Shown piece by piece: positions 44,447 through 56,600 of a DNA stretch of 64,000 nucleotides; position 1 is the stretch's first letter, and the number at the start of each line of letters is the position of its first letter. The position numbers were made by a program, and so were the translations under genes. The stretch comes from Pseudofabraea citricarpa (Eukaryota; Ascomycota; Leotiomycetes; Helotiales; Dermateaceae): positions 1,550,001 to 1,614,000 of the forward strand of contig JAPWGK010000005.1 in the NCBI GenBank assembly GCA_029641185.1. Reading direction: 5' to 3'. The notes below the pieces were generated by a model. That model saw nothing but the letters and a program-made list of their open reading frames with translations. It had not been told where the DNA came from and did not search any database.

Positions 44447-45374
44447 ATGTCTACAGCACACCCTCCTGCAGAGGGGCATCCTTCGTGCACACGGCTAACT
44501 TTGGACGCCTTGGATAGTGACATCAATGCTCTCATCTTAGACTACCTTACGACAGAAGGATATCCATCGGCCGCTGAAAAGTTTTCCAAGGAAGCCAACC
44601 TCGATTTACGACAAGATGAAGAGTCTATGAACTCCCGCCGCGCAATCCAACACTCGATACATTTGGGAAGCATACAGGAAGCTATACATGCACTGAACGA
44701 CTTTGAACCAAAGGTTAGTCACGAGTTGTACTCTTATTTCTTTACATATTGCGATGATTAGACATGAGTTCATGCACCACTCATATAGCCTTCGGGTCGT
44801 TGATGAGAAACATTACCATACTTCAGTCCTCAGTATGAGCAAAAACCAATCAAGACAACCATTTTTCAAATCCTTCAGCTTGTTATAGAGGCTAACAGCT
44901 TGAAAGGTTCTAGATGGCGATCCAGCCTTGCATTTTGCACTTCTTCGACTGCAACTTGTCGAGCTGATCCGAACTTGCAACTCAAGTGCAGATGGTGACA
45001 TAAAGCCAGCTTTAAATTTTGCTACAGCACAATTGGCACCCCGAGCAACCACGAATCCAGCGTTCTTGGAAGATCTTGAGAGGACTATGGCACTTCTTGT
45101 ATTTCCACCCAGTGACCTGGAACCACAACTCGCAGCTTTGTTGCATCCAGATCTGAGAAGGGACGTGGCAGACCGCGTTAATAAGGCAATCTTAACATGT
45201 CAAAATCAGCGTCGTGATGCGGCTATTCGAAATCTTGTTCGTCTCCGTGCATGGGCTGAAAATACTGCTCGAGACAGCAAGAAGGATCTGCCAGCCCATA
45301 TTGAGCTTGGGCTTGATGGAGAGGACATACAAAGTTCTCAAATGAACGGCCATGGAGAGCCCATGGTCACGTGA
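44447..45374 (+). CDS. GID8: Gid8-type LisH/CTLH subunit of the GID/CTLH E3 ligase
   Basis: Predicted 244-residue protein; exon 1 44447-44713, exon 2 44907-45374 after a 193-nt intron, long for this window. LisH motif: INALILDYLTTEGYPSAAEKF. CTLH follows: SRRAIQHSIHLGSIQEAIHAL, then FEPKVLDGDPALHFALLRLQ across the intron joint. The CRA region has LVELIRTCNSS and ATAQLAPRATTNPAFLEDLE through LVFPPSDL. This is the Gid8/TWA1 scaffold of the ligase that degrades gluconeogenic enzymes. The start at 44447 is the first true ATG in frame. The short overlapping frame at 45371 is not supported. Confidence 0.93.
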
Positions 45375-46045
45375 GTGGATTGATGAATATTTTCACGAGG
45401 CGTTACAGGGAATGGCTTTCAGTCGGTCGGGATGTACGGTTAGGGTCGGCGCTGGAGGAATATTTTACGTTTTGCGTCCGGAGTTCGGTCAATGGGCTCC
45501 AGAATTACCCAAGCGGCTCTTGTAGTATGGGAAGAGGAATGCCCTCGCTACCTTATCAGGCATGCTCAGGAGGTGAGCGGGCCATGAGTATGAAGATTAG
45601 ATGCGAATAATGAAGAGTTTCTATGATCACAACCCCGGTTTAATTTGAACAAATGTGAAAGCCTGCTGTGACGCACACAGGCCTGTTGCATGATGTGCAC
45701 TACCGCATCCCATAGCCAGCCCTGCGATTATTCACTGACCTGCATGTGGAGCCTGCGGACGGTGTGGTCGGGTAGGAAATTCTTTCGCAACAGAGAAGCG
45801 CCGTGGGTGCCGATTAACGGCCATACCTGGCCCTGGACTTGCCCTGGACTGGCCCACCGGACCATACGTCAGTAAGTTCGCGCGCCTCGCCTGCCACAGC
45901 TCACTTCAGCACCTTCAGAGCCTCCCTCCAGTTCATTGACTGCAGCCATTCACTATCAATTTGCTCGTCACTCTCATTTTGGAGTCGTTGCGATCATGAC
46001 ACTTTGTCAATAGAGTTTACACGTTCACTACAAGCTCAATCGACC
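45375..46045. other. Spacer between GID8 and NDE1
   Basis: 3' region of GID8 and leader of the NADH dehydrogenase gene. The in-frame open stretch 45839-46045 lacks an ATG and is taken as 5' UTR. Confidence 0.5.
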
Positions 46046-48178
46046 ATGCGCTCAATGCGCCCTGCCACTGCGTGCGTTGCACGCTTCGGTCAGAACGGGA
46101 GTTTGATAGCTCGCAGAAGTCCAATCCTGCCTTTCAAACAAGCAATCGTACCCTCCTCTGCCATAAGATCATATTACCGATGTTCACCAAGAGCTCTGCA
46201 GCTTCAGCGCCTTTCTGCTTCTCCCTTCAACCACTCGAATATCACTATTAATCGCCAGAGTCTTCGATATGTATCTGGCAAACCACTACCACAACGGAGA
46301 TCGCGGTTTCTCAACTTCATATATCGATCTGCTGCCTTGCTAGGGGGTTCATTCGCTATATTGGGACTTGGAGTTATTGGATTCTTCGTCTTTGACGCGT
46401 CGACATATCGGGAGGATCTATCATACAAAGATATCCATGTCTCAGAAATAGCATTGAGCCCACGCAAAGGCGGCCCTAAGAACCTACCAATTGCCGAAGT
46501 ACAAATTGACGATGATGATAGTGAGGATATGCAGAGACAGAAAGAGAAACCAAAGCTCGTCGTGCTTGGTGGTGGATGGGGAAGTGTTGCCATGCTCAAG
46601 ACGCTGAACCCTGATGAATATCATATTACTCTTGTCTCGCCAACGAATTATTTTCTCTTTACACCTATGCTACCATCAGCAACTGTTGGTACCTTAGAAT
46701 TTCGCTCCCTTGTTGAACCTATCCGACGAATTGTCATGAGGGTCAAGGGCCACTTCATCAGAGCTTCCGCTGAGAAGGTCGAATTCTCAGAGAAATTAGT
46801 CGAACTATCACAAAAAGATACGAATGGAAATGAAGTCAGATTCTACTTGCCGTATGATAAATTGGTTATTGGGGTTGGATCTACTACAAATCCTCACGGC
46901 GTCAAAGGACTAGAAAATTGCCATTTCTTAAAGGATATAGACGATGCGCAGACGATTCGGAACAGCATTATGACAAACTTGGAATATTCTTGCCTCCCTA
47001 CGACTTCAGACGAAGAGAGGAGGCGTCTGCTCTCATTTGTTGTTAGCGGTGGTGGCCCAACTGGTGTCGAGTTCGCGGCTGAATTATTTGATCTTCTGAA
47101 TGAGGACTTGACCAAGCACTTTCCCAAGATTTTGCGCAATGAAATCTCAGTCCATTTAATTCAAAGTCGAGGCCATATTCTGAACACTTACGATGAAGCT
47201 GTATCCAAATACGCTGAGGACCGATTCTCCCGAGATCAAGTCCAGATTCTTACCAATTCAAGAGTACAGGAAGTCAAGCCGGATAAGATCATATTCACAC
47301 AGAAGGGTGAACAAGGGGAGACGATTACTAAAGAGCTTCCAATGGGATTTTGCCTTTGGTCTACGGGTGTCTCTCAAACAAAATTCTGCAAAGAAGTCTC
47401 TGATGCACTAGGTCCAGCCCAAACCAACCGCCATGCTTTGGAGACCGATACGCACTTGCGACTTAATGGTACACCGCTTGGAGATGTCTATGCCATTGGA
47501 GATTGCTCCACAGTTCAGAACAATGTTGCAGACCACTTGGTCACATTTTTGCGTACACTTGCATGGGAGAAGGGCAAGAATCCAGAGACAGTGCAAATTA
47601 CATTTGGCGAATGGCGCGAAATTGCCCAGAAGGTCAAGAGACGTTTCCCACAAGCTGCCGATCACTTGAAGCGACTCGATAAACTCTTTGAGGCGTATGA
47701 TAAAGATCAATCAGGAACTTTAGACTTCGGCGAACTACGAACTCTTCTGATGGAGATTGATAGCAAACTTACTTCTCTCCCTGCTACTGCTCAACGTGCT
47801 CACCAGCAGGGTCAATATCTTGGCCATAAGTTCAATAAGATGGCTAGAGCAGCACCTGGACTGAGAGTCAATGACGTTAGGGATGGAGATTTAGATGAGG
47901 CTGTGTATAAAGCTTTTGAATATCGTCACTTGGGAAGCTTGGCTTACATTGGCAATTCGGCTGTATTTGACCTTGGCGGTGGATGGAATGTAACTGGTGG
48001 CCTATGGGCCGTGTATGCATGGAGAAGCGTCTACTTTGCCCAGAGTGTGAGTCTTAGGACAAGAGCCTTACTTGCAATGGACTGGGCCAAGAGGGCACTA
48101 TTTGGAAGAGGTAAGTTCACAGATCCTATCCTCACCCACGTATCTATATTAATTACTTTAGATCTTATGAACTGGTAA
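46046..48178 (+). CDS. NDE1: External alternative NADH dehydrogenase with EF-hand (NDE1-type)
   Basis: Predicted 693-residue mitochondrial NDH-2. It oxidises cytosolic NADH at the outer face of the inner membrane and passes electrons to ubiquinone without proton pumping. Exon 1 46046-48110; a 51-nt intron; exon 2 48162-48178 adds DLMNW. The N-terminal ~80 residues are Arg/Ser-rich (presequence), followed by one membrane span (LLGGSFAILGLGVIGFFVF). The FAD-binding motif is VVLGGGWGSVAML; the NADH-binding motif is VVSGGGPTGVEFAAEL. An EF-hand loop DKDQSGTLDFGE near residue 550 indicates calcium control, as in fungal external enzymes. The C-terminus shows LGSLAYIGNSAVFD and WRSVYFAQSVSLRTR, the membrane-association region. 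Confidence 0.95.
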   Translation: MRSMRPATACVARFGQNGSLIARRSPILPFKQAIVPSSAIRSYYRCSPRALQLQRLSASPFNHSNITINRQSLRYVSGKPLPQRRSRFLNFIYRSAALLGGSFAILGLGVIGFFVFDASTYREDLSYKDIHVSEIALSPRKGGPKNLPIAEVQIDDDDSEDMQRQKEKPKLVVLGGGWGSVAMLKTLNPDEYHITLVSPTNYFLFTPMLPSATVGTLEFRSLVEPIRRIVMRVKGHFIRASAEKVEFSEKLVELSQKDTNGNEVRFYLPYDKLVIGVGSTTNPHGVKGLENCHFLKDIDDAQTIRNSIMTNLEYSCLPTTSDEERRRLLSFVVSGGGPTGVEFAAELFDLLNEDLTKHFPKILRNEISVHLIQSRGHILNTYDEAVSKYAEDRFSRDQVQILTNSRVQEVKPDKIIFTQKGEQGETITKELPMGFCLWSTGVSQTKFCKEVSDALGPAQTNRHALETDTHLRLNGTPLGDVYAIGDCSTVQNNVADHLVTFLRTLAWEKGKNPETVQITFGEWREIAQKVKRRFPQAADHLKRLDKLFEAYDKDQSGTLDFGELRTLLMEIDSKLTSLPATAQRAHQQGQYLGHKFNKMARAAPGLRVNDVRDGDLDEAVYKAFEYRHLGSLAYIGNSAVFDLGGGWNVTGGLWAVYAWRSVYFAQSVSLRTRALLAMDWAKRALFGRGKFTDPILTHVSILITLDLMNW

Positions 48179-48399
48179 GGCAATACATGAAGCCAATTGC
48201 GGCAAAGGCGTTTTAGCGTTTGAAGCAGTGGCAATTGGCTATAAATTGGGTATACTGTACAATCACGTAGATCACAAGTAGAGCGAGATAGCTATGCAAA
48301 ATTTTTGAATGTTCTTTTCAGCTCTGGATTTTCTATGTTACCAGCCGTATCTGAAGTCATGAAATGGACAATTAAACGCCCGGTATATTGGCCTATTTC
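48179..48399. other. Convergent 3' spacer
   Basis: 220 nt between the converging NDE1 and NOP53 genes; no gene seen. Confidence 0.5.
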
Positions 48400-49768
48400 T
48401 CAATGCAACATAAAGTCCTTGTGGGTCCACTTCTCTGTGGCCTTCCTCTTTGCCTTCTTGGCAAAGCTGATTGGTCTCCTAGTCTCGACCTTACCTCTCA
48501 CTAACAGACTTCTATACCTATCTTTCAACAGATTTCCTTCCGGCTTCAGTAGTCTCAAGGATTCCTGTAACTCATCTGGTAGTACCAACTCGAGATCCTT
48601 CTCAGGCAGAGAAATCTTGCCCAACTTTCGTCTACGAAGCTCAAGATCATCGCCCTCACTGATACTACCATCAGATTCGATCAGAGCGAGTGCACGAGCT
48701 TTGTCCTTTTCAGACATATCTTTCGCGATCTTCTTGATCTGTGCAACCTGCTCATTCTTCTTCTTGATATCGGCTGCCATCTTTGCTTTTCGCTCCTCTT
48801 CCTTTCTTCTCTTGATCTTGTTCCTCTGTACCTGCGTCTTACGCTCAGGACGTTTTGCATTTAAACGTACGTCCTCGGTTCCACTCTCGAAGCCCTCCCA
48901 CGCTGAGTCTTCTTCCCATTCTGAGAGGTCGGCTCGTGCTTCCGCGGCAACGGCCTCGGCGGCTGATTTGGCTGAAGCTTCCTGCTTGATGCGTTCTGCC
49001 TCAGCAGCAGCGACTCTTTTTCTCTCGGCTTCGAGTTCTCTTTCTCCCTCGGTTATAAGTCTCTCTTCGTAGTCGGTAAATACAGGATTGTAACTGTATC
49101 CTCCCTCGGGTCTCTGAACAGCTGGGATGGCCTTCCCACTTGCGGCCAGAGAAATTGGCTTCTCTTTCAAAGTCGCTGGCGCAACCTTTTTCTTCTTCTT
49201 CTCGAGGAAAGAAAATCTAGGGTCCTGTGTTTTTTCTGCAATGTCTCGTTGCACATCCCATGGATCATAAGATGCCTCGGTCACCTCAATTGACTTCTCC
49301 TGCCGTCCATCGGCAATATTTCGTAGACGAACAAGTTCTTTGTGGGCGACGTAACTGACTCTCTGCCGTTTTTCCTTGATAATTCCGTCAGTGGTGTTAT
49401 CTCCAGCGCGTTTCTTCATAGACACTGCTGGTACAGCTGACCGCTGCGCAATTATCTCGTCGGCCTTGAGTGGTTTCGATCCCTTGAGATACTTCTTAGG
49501 AATGGCAGCATCGCCGGCAACATCCAGCGTAAAAAGATCCGCAGAGTCTTTCTCAGCAATCACACCACTGCAGTCATATTAGCATGGGTTATTTATTTTA
49601 GAATTGAATCTAGTACCCTTTGATCTCTTCATCCCGCACTTCTTCTAAGCCCTCTTGAACCTCGGTCACATCCACATTTTTTCTCCATGCTTTCTTGCCT
49701 TTTCTCGAAGGTTGCTTATGCTGTTGAGGCGCTCCAGGGGAGACGGTCGCTGGTTTAATAATCGGCAT
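48400..49768 (-). CDS. NOP53: Ribosome biogenesis protein Nop53
   Basis: Predicted 439-residue nucleolar protein; exons 49768-49617 and 49567-48400. In yeast Nop53 binds 5.8S/ITS2 in pre-60S particles and recruits the exosome helicase Mtr4. The N-terminus MPIIKPATVSPGAPQQHKQP with SRKGKKAWRKNVDV matches the family. So do DLFTLDVAGDA, the ASYDPWDVQRD segment, YNPVFTDYEERL, and the C-terminal LLPDELQESLRLLKPEGNLL-like region (here LVLPDELQESLRLLKPEG) with DRYRSLLVRGKVETRRP. The middle is strongly charged with predicted coiled coil (KRKEEERKAKMAADIKKKNE-like). The intron joins GGVIAEKDS in phase. Confidence 0.93.
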
Positions 49769-50087
49769 GATGGGCAAAATTGCGTTGCTGTGCGATTTCT
49801 TGTTGCAACGATCGATAACGAGAGCGAGCGATATCGATTTTCTCTGAATTCAAAAAAACCGCCGGAGCATGAGTTTCGCCGAGCCCCCGGAGATTAGCGC
49901 GACCGCTTCAGGATTGCGCCTCGCGCTCACCATTACCCCCGTCTTTGTCTAAGTCGACTTTGAAATCCTACCCTTTCATGCTGCACATCGACGAGCGTGA
50001 TTTCATTGTACATATTCGAGACACAGCTTTGCTGCTAAACTCTTCAATTCTACGACTTTTTACCATAACCTCTTCTACTTAGACAAG
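49769..50087. other. Divergent promoter between NOP53 and RAB6
   Basis: About 320 nt shared 5' region; no gene seen. Confidence 0.5.
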
Positions 50088-50968
<881 letters not shown>

Positions 50969-51818
50969 GGAAGTTTAGAGAGTTACGATTGATCTTGTGT
51001 TTTGTGTAGAGCGTTCGGGGAATTTTGTGCATAGCGGATTAGGAGTCTTGTATGATAATGGGGGCATGCTTTTCGCATGTAGTATTATGTAGTAATATTG
51101 ACCTTGATCCATTCGCGATCACCCAATTGCACCACATAACCAGCAAGGAGGCGGTAGAACTGGTTTAGAACGACGAGTCTATTATATGGTCTACTAGATA
51201 GGTAGATGCATTCTGAAATAATAAAGATTAGACCGTCTACAATCTAGACTAGGCATGTAGTGAAATGATTCAAATAAGTATTGTATTTATGTCTCTTTTT
51301 ATTTGGTGACTACGTACACAGCAAAAGTCCAGAATTACAGGTTATTAGTAAATAGCTATGTCAGAAAGATTGTTCGAAAAGGGCTTGATATATGCGGGGT
51401 TGGAATTTCTGAAGTCTGATAAATGAAGCTCAGGTATGTTTTCCCTATGTCACGACTAAATTGCTCGATAAGGTAGGAGGAATGTGGTTATGCAAATAAT
51501 GAAAAGCCTCACTTGGGCGGCTCTGGGCTGAAAAGAACGGTTGAAGCGTTCTTGAAAATTTGACATGCAACACTGCCCCCTTTATTTTCAGCTCAACAAT
51601 TAAGATTGCATTGACACGTCAAAATGCACCTGGTTTTGACAGTTTTGTCCGAGTCCGACGCGCCAAGAAAAGGATGAAGAGCGATAAACGACCGACGATT
51701 CCGGCATCTCGTCAGCGCAAAGCAATTCTACGCAACCCACCTCCTCCTATTCAAGTGTCGCAACGCACTCAGAATTCTCTACGGCACCCAGAGAATTAAT
51801 CCTATCGAGACACCTAAC
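50969..51818. other. Intergenic between RAB6 and KEI1
   Basis: AT-rich 3' sequence then the KEI1 leader. A short frame at 51560-51799 is basic but has no recognisable motif and is not called. Confidence 0.5.
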
Positions 51819-52895
51819 ATGGCGTTCCCACCGCGATGGCTACGGCTACCATGCCCCAGAGTAAGACCCTTCAAACTTCGCATCTGTCTACAAGCACGCC
51901 TTGTGAATCGTGCGTTTCTCTGCGAAGACGATGGCTAACCTATATGCTAGACTTTCCTTTACTTCATGTCTCTACGCACTGGAACCGAAATGATATCCTT
52001 GTCTGTGATCTTTAACAAGCTCACTGGTTTCTACGGCCTTCTCGCGATTCTTACCGGCGTCGAATTGTCGCTCCTACAACTTTCTATGTACATCTACTCC
52101 GTCGGCGCTCTTGTACTCGTCGCTACTCTTTCGCCGCATATTCGAAAGCAGAGCCCGTTTGAATGTCTCGCCTTAGCATGGTTCTACGTCTTCGACACTG
52201 TCATCAACACCGCATACACATCAGCCTTTGCCATGACTTGGTTTTTAGCCATTAGCGCACACGAATCGAATACTCCCGGTGGAATTCCCAGCGCACCTGG
52301 AAGTGGAACGATTGATAAGAGCGCGGGATTTACATCGCCCCAGTATAATGTTAGCAAGGTTGACGTTATTGCCAACCCAGCATCGGGCGTTACGAAGGGA
52401 CAGGAAGCAGTTGCATATGCTGCCGCTGGAAGCGTAGCATCAGGAGCTGGTGCGAGTCTTGGGCATGGTGTTGGTCTTGAAGAGAGCATTCCCAGTATCA
52501 TACTCATTGCATTGATGACTCTGGTTCGAGTCTACTTCATTTTTGTGGTTATGGCATACGCAAGACAGGTTCTACGACAACACATGTACCGACGCAGCCC
52601 CATTGCCAAATTACATCTCCAGACTGACGGAATTGTGGATGCGCCGGCTGAAAATCCCTTTGCTCAGAACTCGGCTGCTGGACGTGGATGGAAGGGCCAG
52701 GTCGGAAGACTGATGGTGTCCGTGGGAGAGGGATACTGGCTTGGTGGCCAGGCTGACGACTCTTGGGTAAAGGGCATGGATGGAAGATTCAGAATGTCCA
52801 AGACCGTCGGGCCCCCAGGAACCGTCGAGCGGGAACGACGTGCTAGGTCCGGGACAGGGCCTCCAATGCCTCCCAAGAACCTCCCCAAGGTATAG
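51819..52895 (+). CDS. KEI1: Kei1-type inositol phosphorylceramide synthase regulatory subunit
   Basis: Predicted 328-residue Golgi membrane protein; exon 1 51819-51860 and exon 2 51951-52895, joined as PCPRTFLYFMSLRTGTE. Kei1 activates and localises the IPC synthase Aur1. Hydrophobic segments: ISLSVIFNKLTGFYGLLAIL, LLQLSMYIYSVGALVLVATL, FECLALAWFYVFDTVINTAY, and IPSIILIALMTLVRVYFIFV followed by VMAYARQVLRQH. These follow the family order. The lumenal loop is Gly/Ala/Ser-rich and the C-terminal tail is cytosolic, with WKGQVGRLMVSVGEGYWLGG, a conserved fungal element. A different ATG 16 nt downstream would shift the frame at the junction, so the upstream ATG is preferred. Confidence 0.88.
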
Positions 52896-53670
52896 ACGTG
52901 GTCAACAGGATGGATGGAAGTTACATAGTGTACAATTAAGCGTAGCGATCGGCTGCTTCCATTATTGTCATTGGCAAAATCGGTATGGCTTTAGGAGTTT
53001 GGGTTTGCTGGGTGGCAAGTTTGTGCTTTGGACTTGAAATAAGGTTGAGCATGTCCTAATAGACGCTTGGGTGGCTCAGATGATAGGCTATAATTCACTG
53101 GGTGTTGATATTACATGATAATGCATTACATAGATGTCTATTTGAAGGGACATATCGACGTGTGTTCAAAGCATCTATTGCAATTGCAATGCACCTTGTG
53201 ATCTAGACTACACTGCCATATGTCGTCGTAATGTATTGATGGTGATAGGTTGAACAGCGAGTGACGGTGTTTGAAGTGACGGGATCTGGAGGCAGCTCTT
53301 CCTCTGCAATCACACCATCATCATTGAATCATCCATCAGTCGACCTCGACTCTGAGCTCCACCAGGACATCGCAAGGCGTCGAGACTCAGCAAATTAGTC
53401 ATCTCACAGAGGCTGGCAGCAATTGCGTGCTCACAGGGGTGTGGGTTTAAGCATCTGGGGATCGCTTTAGAGGCGGAAGTGCTTCGTCTCGAGGACGGCA
53501 TTGCCGCTTTCACACATCAGCGCTATTCGCACTGCCCGAGTTTCAACGAGTGCCGGTCATTGAAAAGATTTGCAGGACCATCGATTGGTGCATTCTCGCT
53601 ATCCCCCTGCTCGAGTCTTGGTAGTCTCGTTGTTTGCGCTCCGAAGACGCCAGACTTTCACAGAAAAAAG
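52896..53670. other. Spacer between KEI1 and MET5
   Basis: 3' region of KEI1 and promoter/leader of sulfite reductase; no gene seen. Confidence 0.5.
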
Positions 53671-56600
53671 ATGGCTTTCCTCTTTCGAAAGGCAGACTCT
53701 GAAGCTGCTCCTCAATCTTCTCAGAGGGCTCCAGATTCACCACGCGAAGTTATGGCTGCTCCTGCTCCATTGATGGTGAGGACGCCTCAAGAAGCTGGTA
53801 CGTTGGTCTCTCATGTACCCCACACTTGTCCTCTTGTATACCCATGCTGAGAGCATCATCACCCCGCCAATGTCAAGTATCTGCGACTGACTGCATCTAC
53901 AATAGTCGCACGCATTGCCTACCTATCCAGCGATGTAATTATCTCTGTTCAGTCCGCACAGGAGACCGAATCCGCTTTCTCGTCGCATCTGAAGAGATAC
54001 GCTGGCCGAAAGGACAAAGGTCTATTCGCCCATGCGAACCAGGGTGGCGTGCCAGAGGTAATTCGTCCATAATTCATTGTTAGGATACATTTATTAACAA
54101 ATTCGCAGATTGTTTCTGTAAGACACAATGCGGATCCTCTTCTCTCTGCCTTTACGCCGATTCGAAATGGCCGACTGGTCACTGTCACCACCACTTCCTC
54201 CATCCTCGTCTCGTCCGTCCCCCACCTATACAGACTGGCAAATTTTCCCATTGTCATTCACGTTTCATTGCAACCTTCACAATACCCAGATTACTCTTCC
54301 ATAACATCAATCCGAAACTCTGGCTTCACATTTTTGCAGTCCCAAACTTTACAAGAGGCTCAAGACATTGCCGTAACAGCACACGCCTTGGCAGTCAAAT
54401 CAGGAAAGGGTGTCATCCATTTCTTCGACCCCGAAGCCTCCGCAGACGATGAATTTATTACATACGAAAATGCGGAATTTGTCAAGACCGTTGTAGGCTT
54501 GGATGCTGTCAAAGCTTTCCAGAACAACAATATTGGTGGATCAAGCATATACGCAGATGATGGAAGAGCCTCCACCATTGTCGAAGCTTCGCCAGCTCTC
54601 AATGGCGCAATGGAAGGTGTCGAATCACTATCAATCCAGCCTCAGGTTCCCGCTGCCAATGACGTCCCATCGAAAGCTTCATCGGTCGGTTCTTCTGGCA
54701 GAGAAAGTAGTGTTGAAAGCAAAGATAGCGTCTCTTCAGCAACAACCGTTGAAGCCTCGACCACCCGAAATGTTTCTTCCGAGGATATTTACAACTTTGT
54801 GACAGACATCTGGGCTCAATTGAAGCAAACACTTAAAAGAGAATATACACCCTTCCAGTACTCTGGACCTTCGAACGCTGATGTGGCAATCTTTATCTTT
54901 GGCTCGGATGTCGGCTCATTTTCATCTGTCATTGATGCTGCTCACAGAACAAACGAAGTTTATGCCAAAACTGGAATCATTACTGCTCGACTTTACCGAC
55001 CTTGGCTTGGCACAAAGTTAGTCGAGGTGATACCAAAGACCGTTAAAAAACTGGCGGTTTTGGAGCAAATACGAAGAAAAACCACGAAATGGGGGCCGTT
55101 ACTTTTGGACTTGCTCACTACTCTCAAGTCTGGACCAGCTGGTGGTGTTGAGACCGTCGTTGGTTACCAATTGGGATATGTTGCGCCGCAAACAATGCAA
55201 CAAGCACTCCGTGGTGTCTTTCAAAACTTGAAATCGCCTAGCCCAATCCAAAATTTGGAAGTCGGAAGAGCAGATGGTCCGGATGATGAGTCGTTGGCTG
55301 CTTTCAATTTGAAGCAGCCAAAAGTTGAGTCTGCATACATGAAAATCTTGGATCAGGTGTTTGGGACCAGACTACATCTTGCAAATGCTCTCGGCTCCAA
55401 GAATGCCGGGATTTCTGCTGACATGGCATCAAATCCCGAATTTGGATTTGGTTCTCTGCTGGCACGTAAGGAGCATCGGCAAAGATTCATCTCCGAGGTT
55501 CAGAACGCAGCAAAGTCAGATGAGTTCATCACTGAAGCCCCCAAGAATTGGCTCTCAAAATGGGCCCAGTATGCAAATGATGATAAAAAGGCGAACGAGC
55601 TAGCCGAGGAAATCATCTCTCGCCTTGCGACAGACGGATCTTCGATATCAAACACTCTTCTTGCCAACAAAGCACTCTTCCGAAAGGAGTCACCCTGGCT
55701 TGTTGGGTCTGATGCTTGGGCATATGATTTGGGTAACTCTGGTGTTCACCACGTCATCGCATCTGGTGAAAACGTCAACATGCTGATCATCGACTCAACT
55801 CCATATTCTGAGCGAGCTGCCCAAGATGCCGCACGAAGAAAGAAGGACATCGGATTGTACGCAATGAACTTTGGCAACGCCTACGTTGCTTCAGTGGCTG
55901 TTTATAGCTCATATACACAGGTGTTGCAGGCCATGATCGAGGCTGATCAGTTTAACGGCCCTTCAGTCGTCGTTGCATATTTGCCATACTTCAAGGAAAA
56001 CGATTCGCCATTGACCGTGCTTCAAGAGACCAAGAAAGCAGTTGATCTTGGATACTGGCCGCTCTATCGTTGGAACCCAGAGAACGAGGAGAAGGGAGAA
56101 CCAAACTTTGCTCTGGACTCTGAACGAATCAAGAATGAACTCAAAGATTTCCTGGCCCGTGACAACCACTTAACTCAACTCATGAAGAGAAATCCCGAGT
56201 TTTCCTCAAATCTCTCAGAGGACTACGGAACTGAAGTACGAGCACTGCAAAAGAGAAAGGCAAAGGATGCCTATGCTCAGCTTCTTGAAGGTCTTTTCGG
56301 AGCACCATTGACTATTCTTTTTGGCTCTGATAACGGAAACGCTGAATCATTAGCAAAACGACTCGGTAACAGAGGAAAATCTCGTGGTCTTAAGACGCTT
56401 GTCATGGCAATGGAGGATTATCCTTTGGAAGATTTACCAAGCGAGCAAAATATTGTCGTTCTTACTTCCACCGCTGGTCAGGGTGAGTTTCCTCAAAACG
56501 CCCGTGCCTTCTGGGATGGCATCAAAGACAATACCGAGCTGGATCTTGCCTCGATTAACTACTCAGTATTTGCTCTCGGTGATAGTCACTACTGGCCTCG

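Noticed and set aside
45371..45610. Plus-strand frame directly after GID8
   Set aside because: Overlaps the GID8 stop and continues into its 3' region; no motif or homology pattern.
45839..46045. N-terminal extension of the NADH dehydrogenase
   Set aside because: Open in frame but without an ATG. The ATG at 46046 gives a proper mitochondrial presequence.
51560..51799. 79-codon basic frame upstream of KEI1
   Set aside because: Ends just before the KEI1 leader and has no recognisable motif. Likely promoter sequence.
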